From positions 601,790 through 665,789 of the forward strand of contig NW_019091410.1 in assembly GCF_001949145.1 (NCBI RefSeq): a stretch of 64,000 bases of DNA, read 5' to 3'. Position 1 is the first letter of the stretch; every line of letters starts with the position of its first letter. This document shows, one piece after another, positions 23,020 to 35,470 of the stretch. The position numbers and the translations under genes were made by a program. This DNA is from Acanthaster planci (Eukaryota > Echinodermata > Asteroidea > Valvatida > Acanthasteridae). Under the pieces are notes generated by a model. It was given only the letters and a program-made list of their open reading frames with translations, was not told where the DNA came from and made no database searches.

Positions 23020-26000
23020 TCAGCATCCTTCAATGAGAAAAATGTGGAGGTTAGCGAGTCGATTGGGAGGCTTCTGATCGATTGGATGCTGGGTGCCGTC
23101 GCGGTGGTTTTGTCTGAGTTCGGAGATTTCGCGAAATCTCTTCAGCATCATGTCATGGACTCCCTCAGTCAGTGCAGAGACGTTGTCTGCCGTCTGGCCT
23201 TCGGTGGGAACATTGGGCAAGGTGTCCAGCACGATAGCAACTGATAGATGAAGGAGACACCAAAATACTCAGTGAACGGCATTCATTTACATACACATGC
23301 TTATTCTCATTTGTGGGAAGTTTGAAGCAGTTGCTGACAAGTGCGCACTCTGGTTGCTACTTTGGAGCGCATGATTCACAGTCTCTTAACTTTTAAAAGT
23401 CTGTGAATTGTTATCGGACTCGGAAAGGTCTATAGACACTGCGTCTTTCTGTTTTGCTTCTTTTGAAATTATATCCAATTACATGTTTACATCAGCGATT
23501 TCGTTTTTGAAATTTCTTTAATTCCTAATTTTTTTTTACGCCAATGGATTCATGCATTTCTTTTCAGACAGCATGTAGACACAAACCATAGGAGCTTCTT
23601 TTATTTTTTTAAGGTTCATCGAAATAAAGTGATTTCATCTTCGGCTCATGTTTGCATTTAAACCTAGTAAAAGGAAAGTCATCTTTGTCAAATTTAGTTC
23701 AAAAAGTTTAAAGAGTGCACCTTTATCAAAGCGGTACTTCAAAGAATCAAACGTGTTTGTACGAAGACGCAACAACAGGCACTATTGGAACCTGCAAAGA
23801 GTAGAGAATTATCGGAAAATATCAACGCACCAACGCGTTGGCCAATCACAATGCGCGAAACCTGTCGACCCAATGCGCGTTTGGAAATGGTCGACAAATT
23901 TCGCGCGTTGTGATTGGCCAACGCGTTGCAAACTCTTGGAGGCGCACTCTTGTGAATCGCCCGTATTTAAGATCCAATGTCAAATGTAGTGTATAAGTAT
24001 TATAATACGAGTTGTATGCTTTGGAAATACAAAGGAACTACATGCAGACATAATGTATTTACTTTCCCTGATCTTTTTCTAGCAACTGCATAGAAGTTTC
24101 AGACGTATATGTAGTTAAATCTTTAAAAGAAATCGTTGATCTAGCCATTTGGCGATTAAAGCAACCCACTGGCTATTATGAATAACATTTTTAGTTACTG
24201 TTTTTTTTTTTTTTGCTTGCTTCTTTGAGTTGGACCTTTAAACTGTCCGAAGAGAAAGTGACATTTTTAGAAACACTTGTTATTATTCCAATGGCAGTGG
24301 TATTATTTGCATAAAGTTGTACCTGTGCCTGCACAGCAATGTGGAAGGCGCCTCTCTTGAAGGGAAGCATGTCAATTTCACTGGTGTGAGACCTGGTACC
24401 CTCTGGGTATATCCACAATTTTCCCTGTAGACACGGAACAGCAAAATCACAGAATTCATGTATTCAAAACTCGACAAGATGATCCTTGAAATTGTCTGGT
24501 AAGAGAAATGAACCGATGCAAAAGTAGTAAGTCTCTCACAGAGAGGCTTAATCGTTCGACTTTTGTGATCATGTACTGTCAAATTTACATCTTTGTCGAA
24601 ATCGAAATTCTGCCTTAACATAATGTGTGTATTTGGTATGGCTTCTGCACGTAAAGACGAGAGGGCGCATTTGTCAACACAAATATCTTCCGTGCGCGTT
24701 TGATGCAGAGCTAGCTCGAGTAATTTGGAAATTTGAGGTGATTTCACGTGGACGCCGGGCGAATAGCGTCATTGAAGGATGTGGAAAGCCTGCAGTTTAT
24801 TGTTGACAGCCGATTGGTGCCCCTGAAAGGAACGAAGAAATAGAAATATTTGTATTAATTTTACTAAATACCCTTGAAATTACATCTTTGGGTTTCAGTT
24901 AACCTCATTTAAAATTGTTGTTTTGCAATTTTAACCCATATTTTGATGCTGTTTTGGTTTTTATGCTAAAGGAATTTGCATATTTATGAGTAGAACTATA
25001 ACGTCATCCAAGGCACTGAATCTCAATGTTGCATTGACTTGTGCACAGAAAATTTCTCGCGTGTTGCTGCGTAAGCATATCTCCTTGTAAAAATCCTTTT
25101 CACAGAAATGTTCCCAGATAGCAAATTCGGGGTTCTTAATTTGAACATGAAAACATGCAACCTGAACCATGTCTTCCTGAATTTACATCCAAGCAAAAGC
25201 GCCCGCACTTGTCCAGAAATGCTTGGTCAATTTTTAATATTTGAAAAAGTGCACTGTTCAGTTCACGTAACTCAAAAAAGATGTCAAACCGTCTTCATAC
25301 ATGGAAGAAGAGTACAGAGATACACAAAAAAAGATTCTAAGAAAAATTCATTTCCTGGAGCCTCTAACTTCTTCATCCGAGGTTTACCGCTCTTTACTAG
25401 GCCTTTGCGCAAGTTGACACATTTAACACATTAAAAACAATTACATACACATTAGGCCTACATGTAGACCACAAGCAGAATCACAATACTACACAACATT
25501 CCCTCTGACCTGAATATAGATATCTTATTCATTTCTTTCCATTATTTTGAATTTTTTTGCCAGTAATGTGCCAGTATGTTATCTGGTGATGCATTTGAAT
25601 TCAAACGTGAAATCGTTGGAAACATTTGCCAATTTAATAAATGTTCTTGGTTTATGGCTTGGGTGGATTGAAATGCTTTTCGCGAGCAATTTCAAGTTAA
25701 ATGAGCGTATATATAAATTTGACATATTTTTCCGATCGCTTATTCGAAAAACTCAATTGAATGTTCTCTCTAATTAATTTTGAATTTGACAAATCAGAGG
25801 CTCATGTGGTTATTTTAAATCAATTTAAAATGTGCCAGTCAGATTGTGAACTTTGGGATTATATTTAATGAGGGATTTAATAAAGCTATAGGCCCTACGT
25901 GTATCTCGTTATGCTGACAACCAAACGTTGAACAAATAATTTTTATGTATCCTTTTTGGATCCCCCTCGAAGTGTTATTTTCAAGAAAATATAAAGATCA

Positions 26001-26524
26001 GTAACTGGGCATAAAGTTGTGTACATTTCCCACGTAACATGTGATGTAATTTCAATGGACAAGCCACCCTTGGCTATAGTTATCGTTATTTTAGCACAAC
26101 GTTTATCGTATGGGATTTTTCATAACATGGTAACCTGAATCAGCTTTTACAATGACGATTCAAAGTACAACTTTTATCAATTCAAGGTTATCCAAAGTTC
26201 ACGATGTTAAACAGTGCTTCTGCATGCGGGGCCTGGCTCAAATAAAAAGACTGTTATTGTCAACAACTTGACTTTGAAGTTATTTAGTGATCATTTTTTA
26301 ATTTCAAATCAGCTCCGTAAACAGGAAAAGTATACTAAAATGCTGTCAAAACACTACCCTTTTCTCTTTGAGGTATCGCACGCATTGGTCGCTTGACTCC
26401 CTGGCTTTTGCCGCGTTGCTCCGGTCGATAAATATAGCGCCACACACGATCATTGCAAGCCCGTAAAACAGCGTGTACTTGAGCGACTTCTTGGAGAGAA
26501 CAGTGTACCGGCCAGGTGCCAAGG
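23020..26524 (-). pseudogene. 1-acylglycerol-3-phosphate acyltransferase-like, 3' exons with a frameshift
   Basis: AGPATs acylate lysophosphatidic acid to phosphatidic acid at the ER membrane. Four exons are visible: 26524-26358 (hydrophobic YGLAMIVCGAIFIDR), 24424-24323 (WIYPEGTR and [15 protein letters not shown], the family substrate-binding block), 23791-23721 (VPIVPVVASSYK) and 23240-23020 (NVPTEGQTADNVSALTEGV, stop at 23020). Outer junction phases agree with the family. The third exon is 71 nt where phase requires 3n+1, so its frame breaks after SSYK and meets two stops; its second half reads correctly only in another frame. The exons with the catalytic NHxxxxD motif were not found between 26525 and 30716. 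This is either a decayed partial copy or a real gene with a sequence error and 5' exons further away. Confidence 0.7.
23821..23968. mobile_element. MITE family GGGCGATTCACA, copy 1 (left end cut)
   Basis: Inverted arms CAACGCGTTGGCCAATCACA and TGTGATTGGCCAACGCGTTG, with right terminus GAATCGCCCGTATT. The same element occurs at 28124-28299 and 47672-47815. It begins about 30 bp from the frameshifted acyltransferase exon. Confidence 0.75.
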
Positions 26525-28123
26525 CTGATAAATACACTGACAAGTCCTATCCGAAAAAGAACGCCAATTACGAACGAAGTTGTACCAGAAGACTTAAATA
26601 ATACGCTGAACCTCTAACGGATCTCATGCACGACATATATCTTTTTCTTTTAAATGATTCAACTGAGGCAAACAAAACAAAAGTTCTACTCATGACTGTT
26701 CTGAATAATGAAGACGGTGAAATCAGTGGTACGAGCTCTGTTGGGCAATTGTGTAATCAAAGAGACCATCAAACGACTATCTTATTGACAAGTCTTGAAA
26801 GGTTGATCGAGTTTCGAACGTATTAGAACGAAAACTAAAAAAACCCCGAAAAATTAGTATTCCCAGCATGATGGTCGACAGTGAACAGCTGTGCCAATAT
26901 AAGCACGTATTCCCGCGAGTACACTGCTTCACTTCCGTCAACATGACCTTTGACCGTTACAGATGGCTTGAAATGATGGTTCATGCAGATGAGATAACCA
27001 TCCCTCAAAATGTTGTGATTTCATGTAAGACACTGCGACGTGGGTTTTTTTTTTCATAAGAACAAAGTAAAAATTAGCATTTAAAAATGTTGCTAATGTA
27101 TAATTGGCTTGTGTGATAGCGACCCTACGCGATGGTATGGAAACCTTTGGAATTATTTTATTCAGATCAAGTCCGATCAGCTGAGTTCAATGAGTCCTGA
27201 TCAGCTCAGGCCATGTCCAAATTACTTGGCTCCGTCTGCGACTGCGGACGGCTATTTGCATGAACACTGCACTCGGGGCGCTCCTTCTGTTCAGAACTCT
27301 CCAAACAGAAATACTTGATAACATACTTTTCCGGTCACCTTATCTATCCCAGTACAGCTAATGAGAAAAACCCGTTCGTCGTAAGTTGGAAATCGAAGGG
27401 GAGCCAATGGCAGCTCCAGAACCAAATATGTGGAGGGCTAAATTGATTATTTTTATTTTTTCACATAACCTGTTATGAACTTTTTGAAACATAAAAGTAA
27501 ACTTTGAGGCTTTTATAATAAACTTTTGCAATGAAGGACAATGAATGTAAGAATGTAGTTTCATGTAGTAATTCATAGTATTATTAACCGTTTTGATTGC
27601 TGTGGGTTTTCCTTTGATAACTAGATAGAAAGAGTTTCCCCCCAATTCTTTCTTTGTTATTGTACTGACGGTCAGGGACAGGTCACAAACAACTTGTATA
27701 CAAAAACTACTACAGTGAAGTAAAAAAGAGAGGTGTGCTTAAATTTTGCCTAAAATTTGACTTAACAGACTTAATTCAATTCTTGTAAAATCAACTTTAT
27801 TAGTCCCAACGGTATAAATTCCACGTGGCCTTGTAGATTTGAACGAGTTAATAACAGTGTCAACATTTACAAGGAAACTATTCAAACAAAGAAACTGAAC
27901 AAAAATTTGTTATCAACTTTCAGCAATGATGACGAAAATAAAAATATCAAATTGATAACCGCCACATTGAGCGAGCTCGCGCGCCTGGCAGAAATTTACC
28001 CACAATGCTCTGCGCATCGTAAGCTGTGACCCCGTCTGATGTATTTCCTTCACTAAAATCTTTGCAAGGCCATTAGCCCTTCCCAGCGCCCTTTCGGGCA
28101 CTTGGCTATGAGCGAATGGCAAT

Positions 28124-28299
28124 AATACGGGCGATTCACAATAGTGCGCCCTCAGGAGTTTGCAACGTGTGGACCAATCACAATGTGCGAAATCTGTCAA
28201 CCCTTTCCACACGCACATCCGGTCGACAGATTTCGCGCGCTGTGATTGGTCAACGCGTTGCAAACTCTTAGAAGCACACGATTGTGAAGTGCCCGTATT
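28124..28299. mobile_element. MITE family GGGCGATTCACA, copy 2 (full length)
   Basis: Both ends are intact: AATACGGGCGATTCACAATA at the left, its inverted counterpart ending GCCCGTATT at the right, about 176 bp. The arms contain GACCAATCACAATGTGCGAA and its inverse. It is the most complete of the three copies. Confidence 0.8.
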
Positions 28300-28399
28300 G
28301 CTGCTTCTCTTTAAGAAGCAACTCGTTAATGTTATCAGAGACTTTCCCACGCACGGTATGCAAACTGTGTGACTGTGCGAGGTGATTGTATCATTTGCC

Positions 28400-28504
28400 C
28401 GGCAGCCATCTTGCAGCCATCTTTCTTTTGTTCCACAGGGAAAACTCCTTTGTGCACACCCTGTGGAATAAAAAGCACTGGCCTGGCCTGCAAGATGGCA
28501 GCCG
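28400..28504. mobile_element. Short palindromic MITE-like element
   Basis: The ends CGGCAGCCATCTTGCAG and CTGCAAGATGGCAGCCG (with small changes) are inverted, with inner arms TTCCACAGGG and CCCTGTGGAA. It is about 105 bp and non-coding. Confidence 0.7.
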
Positions 28505-30715
28505 TGCAAACCCTCTTTTCTATCTGGCTTGCAGGAAATGTCCATTGCTAATCAGTGTGAAACCAATGAAGACAAGTATCGTGCTCCCACAGGAACTGGA
28601 AACATGATGGTGCCATTTTCAGGTAATTTACTTTAACCTTTTTGTTTTAAAGGTCTCCACGAAAAGTTAAATGTTATAACCATATCTGGAAAGAATTCCT
28701 TATCCGAACAACACTTGATACCCTGTGGACAAACTTCATGAGACTAGTCTGAATTTTTTAAAGTAAATGTGCAAATTTCTTCCCTGCTAAATTTGACTAT
28801 TTAAAACATAAATGTTACCATTTTCTGATGGCTTTTTATAAACCACGTCACCGCAAGGGAAAATGAGTGATGTCCGTATGTGGAACTCTTACCCCATATC
28901 GAGCTGTACTTTATTTATGAGATGCAGATGGGTCTGTTCTGTTTTGATGTGTTTGTGTATACTGGGGCAGAAAATGTGTCTGAGTGTCATTGATCGGTTG
29001 ATGGCGAGACCTTCTGAACACATTGCATGCAGAAATGTGCGCAACATTATAATGAGTACAAAATAAATTGCTGCAGACTCTATATCTGGACACGCCTCTT
29101 CGCTAACGAGGATCTCTTGGGATTCCACTAAACCCAGTAATATATAGGAAACGTACTGTGAAGTTATCAGCCGGCTGATAACAATGCCATTGGGGGATGG
29201 AGGCTTTTTCTTTGCGGTCGGGCCGCATCTTGGGCCGTAAGGTGTTAATTTTTGTAAAAAGTACATAGCGCCCTCAAGTGGTAGTTCTTAGGGCTGTGTT
29301 GCCACATTGTTGCATCTAATACCATGGGGACGAGGTTTGTTTATTGTGCACTCCTCCTCACTTTGGTAGGTGGGAAATTCTTTGTCTTGGACCAAAGATA
29401 CACCAAAGCATTATCTTTCTTTATTTCTTTTCTTCTGTAGATAAGAAAGACCAGACTGAACATGTTCGATTTCATTTATCAACTATAGCTCCGCTAGTTA
29501 AGCAATTCGCAAAGAAACGAGTATTTCCCCCTAAAAAACACTTTATACAGACCTCATTCAAGTGGAAATTTCATTTCATTGCTTTCTTTTCTACTCTCAA
29601 CTTTAAAGAAATGAAGAGTTAACCTCACTTTCAATATGGCCGACCCATGCCATTACTAGCGTTCATTGGGGCCTCTAGAACACGCGTTCTGTTTTAAGGC
29701 TCTGTTTTTCATGAGAGGAGCTCCAAAAGGCTGCTCGCTCACGTGGTGATCTATCTGATCTGGTGGCCTATTCGCGATCACATTGGGGCCTACAATGAGG
29801 GTGTCGTAAGGGTCGATATCAAAGGGGTTGAGCAGAGGTTTTATTGGAGATATCTTGAGTGAGACGCCGGCGACATATCACATGTACGTATTCCTCCACC
29901 ACTAACACGAAAATAAGGAATTCTTGGAACACCACACCAGATTGTAATATACTTTATTGTTTCCAACTTCCAAGTTCTGGAAAGCTTTACAGGTGGGTGG
30001 TCGGATCCTTCCGATCTACATGTAAGTTCAAATAATTACATACACTAATCTATATTTTCGGTCCTAACTCTAACATGGCGGAGTAGAGATGGAGCGTGGG
30101 CGTGCGTCCCCGTCGCCACCATGCACGGCTACTTCACATATAGTTACCCCATCTGTTGTTTCTCCAGACGGCAAAAACACCGGGGAAAAATCAATGTCCT
30201 TGCATTGCATGTCAGGTGTACGCTTTGGCCAGCCAACAGCAAAGCGGTTAGCATGTAAACTCACCATTTCCCCCCTGTTTGAATCAATTAAAGAAGGTTT
30301 GATATTAATATGATTTCTCGAAATTATTGATGGAGGAATTAAAGATTACGCATTTCAGTGAGAAATCGGGGACAGCGAGTTTAACCTAGGGAAAGAAGCA
30401 GGGAGAAGAGACGGGAAATCATTTTCTAATTAACATTTTTCTTTCTTCACACGAATTTATATTAGGGGATATTTTATATAATAGGAATTTTCTTGTAAAC
30501 GGAATCTTAAAGAAAGAAAGGATCGTATGCACTTTCCTTGAAGCTGATTAGCCCGCCAAAGATTAAGTCGTAATAATTTGCATTGTTTTACCAGGCAGTC
30601 CACTGGGGTCTCTGTGATAGAAAACCATTTTTTATTACTTAAGAAGATCTGGTTTAAAGTTTTTACACCGCCCACCAAGCAACCTTTCGACACACATCTG
30701 GCTCGAAGTGTCGGG

Positions 30716-33291
30716 CTACATGATGTAGCCAGAAAAGCGGCACGGCTTGTGCGGTGGTTCGATCTCCCTGACGGTGTAGATGCACTTCCTGTCGTTCAGC
30801 TTGACCTCACATCTGAGTTTATCGTAGCCCGTTGGTACCAGAGCACTGTTGGGGAGAGGAGGGGAAAATTATCACATCATTCCCATTCATCCCTTAAAAT
30901 AGCTTAGAATCATCATAGAAATATGGAAGGGTTGCGTAGCACCGCGATCAGAATATCGACAAGAATATAATATCAAATCAGTGCTCTGATTTGATATTAT
31001 ATTGTCAAATCAGTATATATAATATCAAATCAGTGCTCTGAAATACGTGATTTGATATTGTCGATATTAGAATCATCATGTCGTAAAGTTGTCTTCAATT
31101 TTGTCACTGATTCTTTGTGAATATAACAATGAGTAGTGCTTCGTCAGCGTATGAACATTAATGCGCCTTTTGAATTCTTGCAAAGATTCAAGTTTAAACT
31201 GTCTAAACATTGAAAAGTTAGGCTGGCGTAGTGTTTCTGACAACCTTGACTGCAGGTCAGTTAGCAGTCGTGTTTACTATTAATATATGATGCAGGGTCT
31301 ATCCAGAAACTGAAGACGCATGAGTTCCAAGACAGTGGATTTGTTGTTCAGTGCAAGGCCGGATTCAGATCCAAGGGAACAGTGCACTTTTGCATGGCTT
31401 GACTGTACCAGTCACGATTAAGCTCAGAAAGAATTTCCTGAACAAAATGGCTCCACAAACCAACCTCCATTTCAGCCCTCAATATCTTCACTCTGATTGA
31501 TTCAAAATCCTCATTGGGTTTCTTTTTCGCGGGGAGGCATCGCCCTCATCCCCCCCCCCACCTGCCCTTGGTTCAGTACAAACCGTTTGACCCCAAACAC
31601 CATGTCTTTTCAAAATACCGACGATATTCGCATTTATCGATCAAATCGCTTTCGAATATTTCTTGGGAACAGACAGAATTTCCATAAAGATGGGTCACTG
31701 GGCACTGAAGGACACCTGGCCTCCCAATTTTGCTAAAGGTGTGAAGTCTGGGAACCAGTCTTACAGTACAGTTGGGCGCTTGACGCCTAATTTTATAGCT
31801 CGATGAATAATTCTTACATGGAACAGCACTGGACAGCAGTGGCTTGTTTGTACTCGATGCAAATACACTTCGTGCACGTGGTTGAAACACGATTAGGTAG
31901 ATTCTCCTTGATGGACCCACCTACCATGCACTCCACTTATAATAAAAACAAACAGACTAACAATATACACGTTGTCTTGTATTGCTGGACTACAGATAAA
32001 TTTGGGTGCGTGGTAACTACTTTTTGGGGTTATTTTGAACTCGAAAGATATAAGTCTGTGGGGGAGTCCTCATAATTACGTATTAAGGTCTCTCTCTGTG
32101 TGTCAATTTTGAGATTTTCATAACTGAAAATAAACATGCAACAAGTGTCGGAGGTGTGGATTCACGCTCCCGAGAATCTGTGTTCAGCTCACCGCTTGCG
32201 TATCCACTCCGACTACATACCTTTCCTTTGAATACACTGGCCTACATAAAATGCCGTTAAAGACGCCCTTAGTTTGCAGAGAGTTCTCCATTGGTAGGCA
32301 ACAACTTTTGCCTCAAAATGAACATTTTGTTTCATCGGTGTTTACACGAAACACATTTTCTGTTAGTAGTTCGTGGCAGTACTCATTACTTAGTGATTTA
32401 ACATAATTATATACATGTATATTTACAAAAGATTTTAAAATTTGTGAATCGTTCTTTTGATTCTAACTCACAGCTAGCCATAGTTTTGCCAACTGATTGG
32501 TAAAACTGCGCTTGTGTCGTAGGCAAAGGAATGGTGTCTTCCAACAACCGTCAACAAGCGAGGCTTTATGTATAATAAATGCCACTATGTAAACATGGCA
32601 GTAATATATTACTACATTATGTAATACAGTCAACTTTCGTTATAACAAAGTTGCAGGGACCAGAAACGTTACTTTGTTGTTACTAAGGCTTTGTTACAAA
32701 AGGAAAGAAACAAAGGAAAAACCTAAGAATTCCAGATATTACGGGTCAAAGGCATGTGTCACGTTGATAAGCTAGTCATAGCATAAGTTCATAATCTCAC
32801 GTCGATAACACCCTTTAAAGTGAGTATATTTCCCTTCAATTAAACAACCTCTTTAATGTTTTAAATTTCGGCAACAAAGATTAAATTTAGTGATAATAAA
32901 TAACCTCTCATAACTGGTATTTTCCCAGGGGAAAAAATTCCATCCAGGATTCGAACCCTAGATTTTTGGCATTCGAAGCATTTTCTTCACTCACTGTTTA
33001 GCGAGAGCCAAAGCTAACAACAAAGTTCCTCTGCAAATACAAAAACGAATTTTCCTACCACACGGATTTTTTCTGCCCCTTATCTCAGGATCTGCTGATG
33101 GGTCAAAATGCGCGCGGCTCTGTAACCTGCCAAACATTCACTACCGTTTGGTTTGCCTTAGTGCGAACAGCACGAGTTTCAGTTTCATCTCGTGCACTCA
33201 GTGGCTTACCGTCAGGGATGATTTCGCACGATGCATCAATTCCTACCAAGAACAGCAAACCCAGCCCCAAGACAGGAGTAAAGTTGCCCAT
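30716..33291 (-). CDS. Beta-microseminoprotein-like secreted protein 1 (109 aa)
   Basis: Small secreted disulfide-rich protein of the PSP94/beta-microseminoprotein family, known from vertebrate seminal and mucosal fluids; the role in invertebrates is unclear. Coding exons 33291-33210, 31935-31818 and 30845-30716 join in phases 1 and 2. Residues 1-20 form a signal peptide (hydrophobic core VLGLGLLFLVGI). The mature part has the ten family cysteines in order, including the C-x2-C-x-C cluster, the CC pair followed by x5-TGYD, and a C-terminal basic/aromatic tail. PTGYD is nearly identical to the PVGYD of vertebrate members. Length matches the family (about 95 mature residues). A leader exon and TATA lie upstream (33700-33822), and AATAAA lies at 30631-30636. 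It is the first of three tandem paralogues. Confidence 0.88.
30952..31068. mobile_element. Palindromic AT-rich MITE with internal repeats and flanking direct repeats
   Basis: The terminal inverted repeats are AATATCGACAA and TTGTCGATATT. Inside, AATATCAAATCAGTGCTCTG occurs twice. The element is bracketed by direct copies of TTAGAATCATCAT (30905-30917 and 31067-31079), which may be part of a larger element or a duplication. Confidence 0.6.
32629..32705. repeat. Diverged repeat with GTTATAACAAAG motifs, copy 2
   Basis: CAGTCAACTTTCGTTATAAC, then AAGTTGCAGGGACCAGAAAC, related to the element at 19135-19290. It lies in intron 1 of microseminoprotein gene 1. The family is not recognised. Confidence 0.45.
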
Positions 33292-33699
33292 CTTTCCTGC
33301 TGAATATCGACAAATATAATGCACATGAAAAAGTATTATCTACAGATACGTGGCCAGCTGCTGATGTACAGATAAAGTATACACGCTCAATTGTCTGTGC
33401 GCTGTCTTTGATGTTCACGAAGTGATACCCGATTTATCTGCAACCAATGTACAAAAATACCAGGTGAAAAAAGGTGCCAGGTGCAGAAAATGTGTAAGAT
33501 ATTTAAAAAAAAATCCTGTTATTATTAATCCTGCTCATAATTTGATTTTTTATTGGGGTCCTTTTTTGTTGACATACGGAACACATAATAATAGTTGTAC
33601 TTTATGAGCTTAAATACATGGTATTGTTGGTAAAGTAAAAAACAAAATTTGTTTTTAATGTAATTTCAACATCTTATAATGACGCACTCACAAACATAC

Positions 33700-33787
33700 C
33701 TTTTAGCTGACCAGCTGTGTTGATGGAGATAAAAATGTTGAAAGAGTCCTGGGAATGATCACCGCAGTTGTTGCGATGCTTAGAGTG
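33700..33787 (-). other. Non-coding leader exon of microseminoprotein gene 1
   Basis: It ends at a GTATGT donor (33694-33699) in the same context as the leaders of the other two paralogues (TCAACA..TTTTATCTCCATCAACACAG here). The matching acceptor is TATTCAG, just before the ATG exon. The 5' end near 33787 is inferred from the TATA position only. Confidence 0.65.
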
Positions 33788-33935
33788 CAGTGACAACATA
33801 TAATCTGGAACTAATTTATATGAAGTGGCTCATCTGGCGTATTGATCAGCAGTAACTTGGCAGTGGCACTCCGCTAAGGATACAGAATTGCTGACACTCG
33901 AATCAATAGATGCACGGTTTCCGTCATTAATCGTT
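33788..33935 (-). promoter_or_regulatory. TATA promoter of microseminoprotein gene 1
   Basis: Minus-strand CATATAAATTAG at about 33812-33822 is preceded by ATCAATACGCCAGATGAGCCACTT. The block, plus an upstream GATTCGAGTGTC and ATTAATGACGG, matches the promoters at 39730-39875 and 45915-46040. The TATA here is the most diverged of the three. Confidence 0.65.
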
Positions 33936-35196
33936 TACTACAAATTGATTGAAGAATAAGTTATCCCCTCAAATCATTGTTTGCAATTTTTGTAACGTAA
34001 AGCAGGCTGCATTTGTAAAGCATGTCGGGCTTATGTATTTACCATTTGATAGAGACTGCAGGTTGTGATGATGCTTGCTATAGCTTGCTTGCTTTGGATC
34101 GAGGAATAACTTTGCTCGATTGTTTGCTTGCTTGTTCGGTTGTTCAAACTTTGGCCGTTATTAATATGCAGGAACAGCGAGGAATATGCCAGGGCTACCT
34201 TGAGTAAAATGCTTCAGCTTTTTTGTCGACCTACACAGAAAAACAACAAAGTGTGTAGCAGACAATATCAGCTCTTGACATTATATTGTATTTATTAACG
34301 TTTGATGCACTAATTTACCATTGTGTTTGTCATACATTATCCTGATTTTACGTCCCTGTTTAATCATGAAATTGCATTTAGTGTTTTAATTGGAAGTTCG
34401 TGCTGAAGTGGCGCCAGTCCTAAAGTATTCATATTCCAGATCAGAATGGTAACATGTAAGGTGATATTAACACTGGCTGCGTCCAAGCGTGTTAAGGCGG
34501 CTTATTTGTGCGTTGCGTACACGGTGCATTTCACTTTCACGGACACAAAATCGATCCATTCACATAACACAAGTATGCGTTGCATTCGGCCGTCAAAATT
34601 GCCCTGGGAGCGATTTTGACGGACACGCAATGCTTGGCGCTGAAGAGTTTTTGACGGGCATAATATTATGGAAAGGTGCCTTTAATTTCCCCCGACGCGA
34701 GTATTCTCTCGAACACTGAATGTCGGGAGTATGACGTGCTAGTAAGCGTAAGTGTACTCTTTCGAGGAGCTGGAACACACTGTTGCGCCTGGGGATTTGT
34801 GCTTGTGACCAAGTGGTCATTTCGAAGTGGCAGAAAGGTAAATATCCTTTCTAATGCAAACTGTCTATTTTCCCGGCCTCTGGAGTGAACTTTTGATTAT
34901 GAGCGAGGGACCTTATGTGTGGCCATGAAGGACATTTTAGAGAAATTTCAGAAACGTGGTCAGGTACACCCACATTCATTACAGTGAAACGAAAATCAAA
35001 GAAAGAAATTGCGGTGTCGTTTTCCTTTTAGGCCTGGCGGACGGGGGTGGGGCGACGAAGGCTGTGACCCCCCAAACAAGAGTCCTCTAGTTATTTTTTT
35101 CAACAAATAATGAAAGAAAGGTGATTTTATTTCCGATCCCTCAAAGAGCTTGTAAAAAGGCCTCTAAATATAGTTTAGCCCCTCAGAAGTCCTGAA

Positions 35197-35470
35197 GGGG
35201 TCAGGCTTGCGAATTGTTCTTTCCTCGTCTTTCACCTTTGTGGTCCTGGGTTTGATTCCCGGCCCGGTACACAAATTGATAGGGTTTTCAGTCCCTACCT
35301 GATTTTGTGGGTTTTACCCCAAATATTCTTCTGGGGTTTTCCTCCCACCACTAAAACTGTGACTTCTTCTCATTGTCTCCTCGCTACAGGTCTCTTCAGG
35401 CTTTTGAGCTACAGTTCCTAGGGTACTTTTGAGGAATACTTGGTTTCATTACAGAAAGACATTAATAAAA
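35197..35470 (+). mobile_element. tRNA-derived SINE, copy 2
   Basis: GGGGTCAGGCTTG head, box-B-like GGTTTGATTCCCGG, then the same body as the SINE at 10460 (GGGTTTTCAGTCCCTAC, TCATTGTCTCCTC, CAGGTCTCTTCAGGCTTTTG). It ends in an A-rich tail (ATTAATAAAAACAAAA). It lies between microseminoprotein genes 1 and 2. Confidence 0.7.

Larger units (their letters stand above)
26525..30715. other. Gene-poor spacer between the acyltransferase relic and the microseminoprotein cluster
   Basis: No supported exon. It holds two MITEs (28124-28299, 28400-28504) and an AATAAA on the minus strand (30631-30636), placed to serve the first microseminoprotein gene. On the minus strand, about 29660-29870 carries an open frame of about 70 codons without start or clear splice sites, not recognised. 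Confidence 0.5.

Noticed and set aside
24191-24322. Read-through of the AGPAT exon past QAQ
   Set aside because: The sequence after the GTACAA donor ends in poly-Lys and stop. The true next exon (VPIVPVV) with a proper acceptor is at 23791.
28889-29266. 125-codon minus-strand frame considered as the missing AGPAT N-terminus
   Set aside because: It has hydrophobic segments and a GTAAGAG donor nearby, but no NHxxxxD motif and no alignment to the family; not enough to join it to the gene.
30089-30313. Open frames around 30.1-30.3 kb on both strands
   Set aside because: Moderately GC-rich with no recognisable domain or splice sites; a possible repeat, not supportable as a gene.
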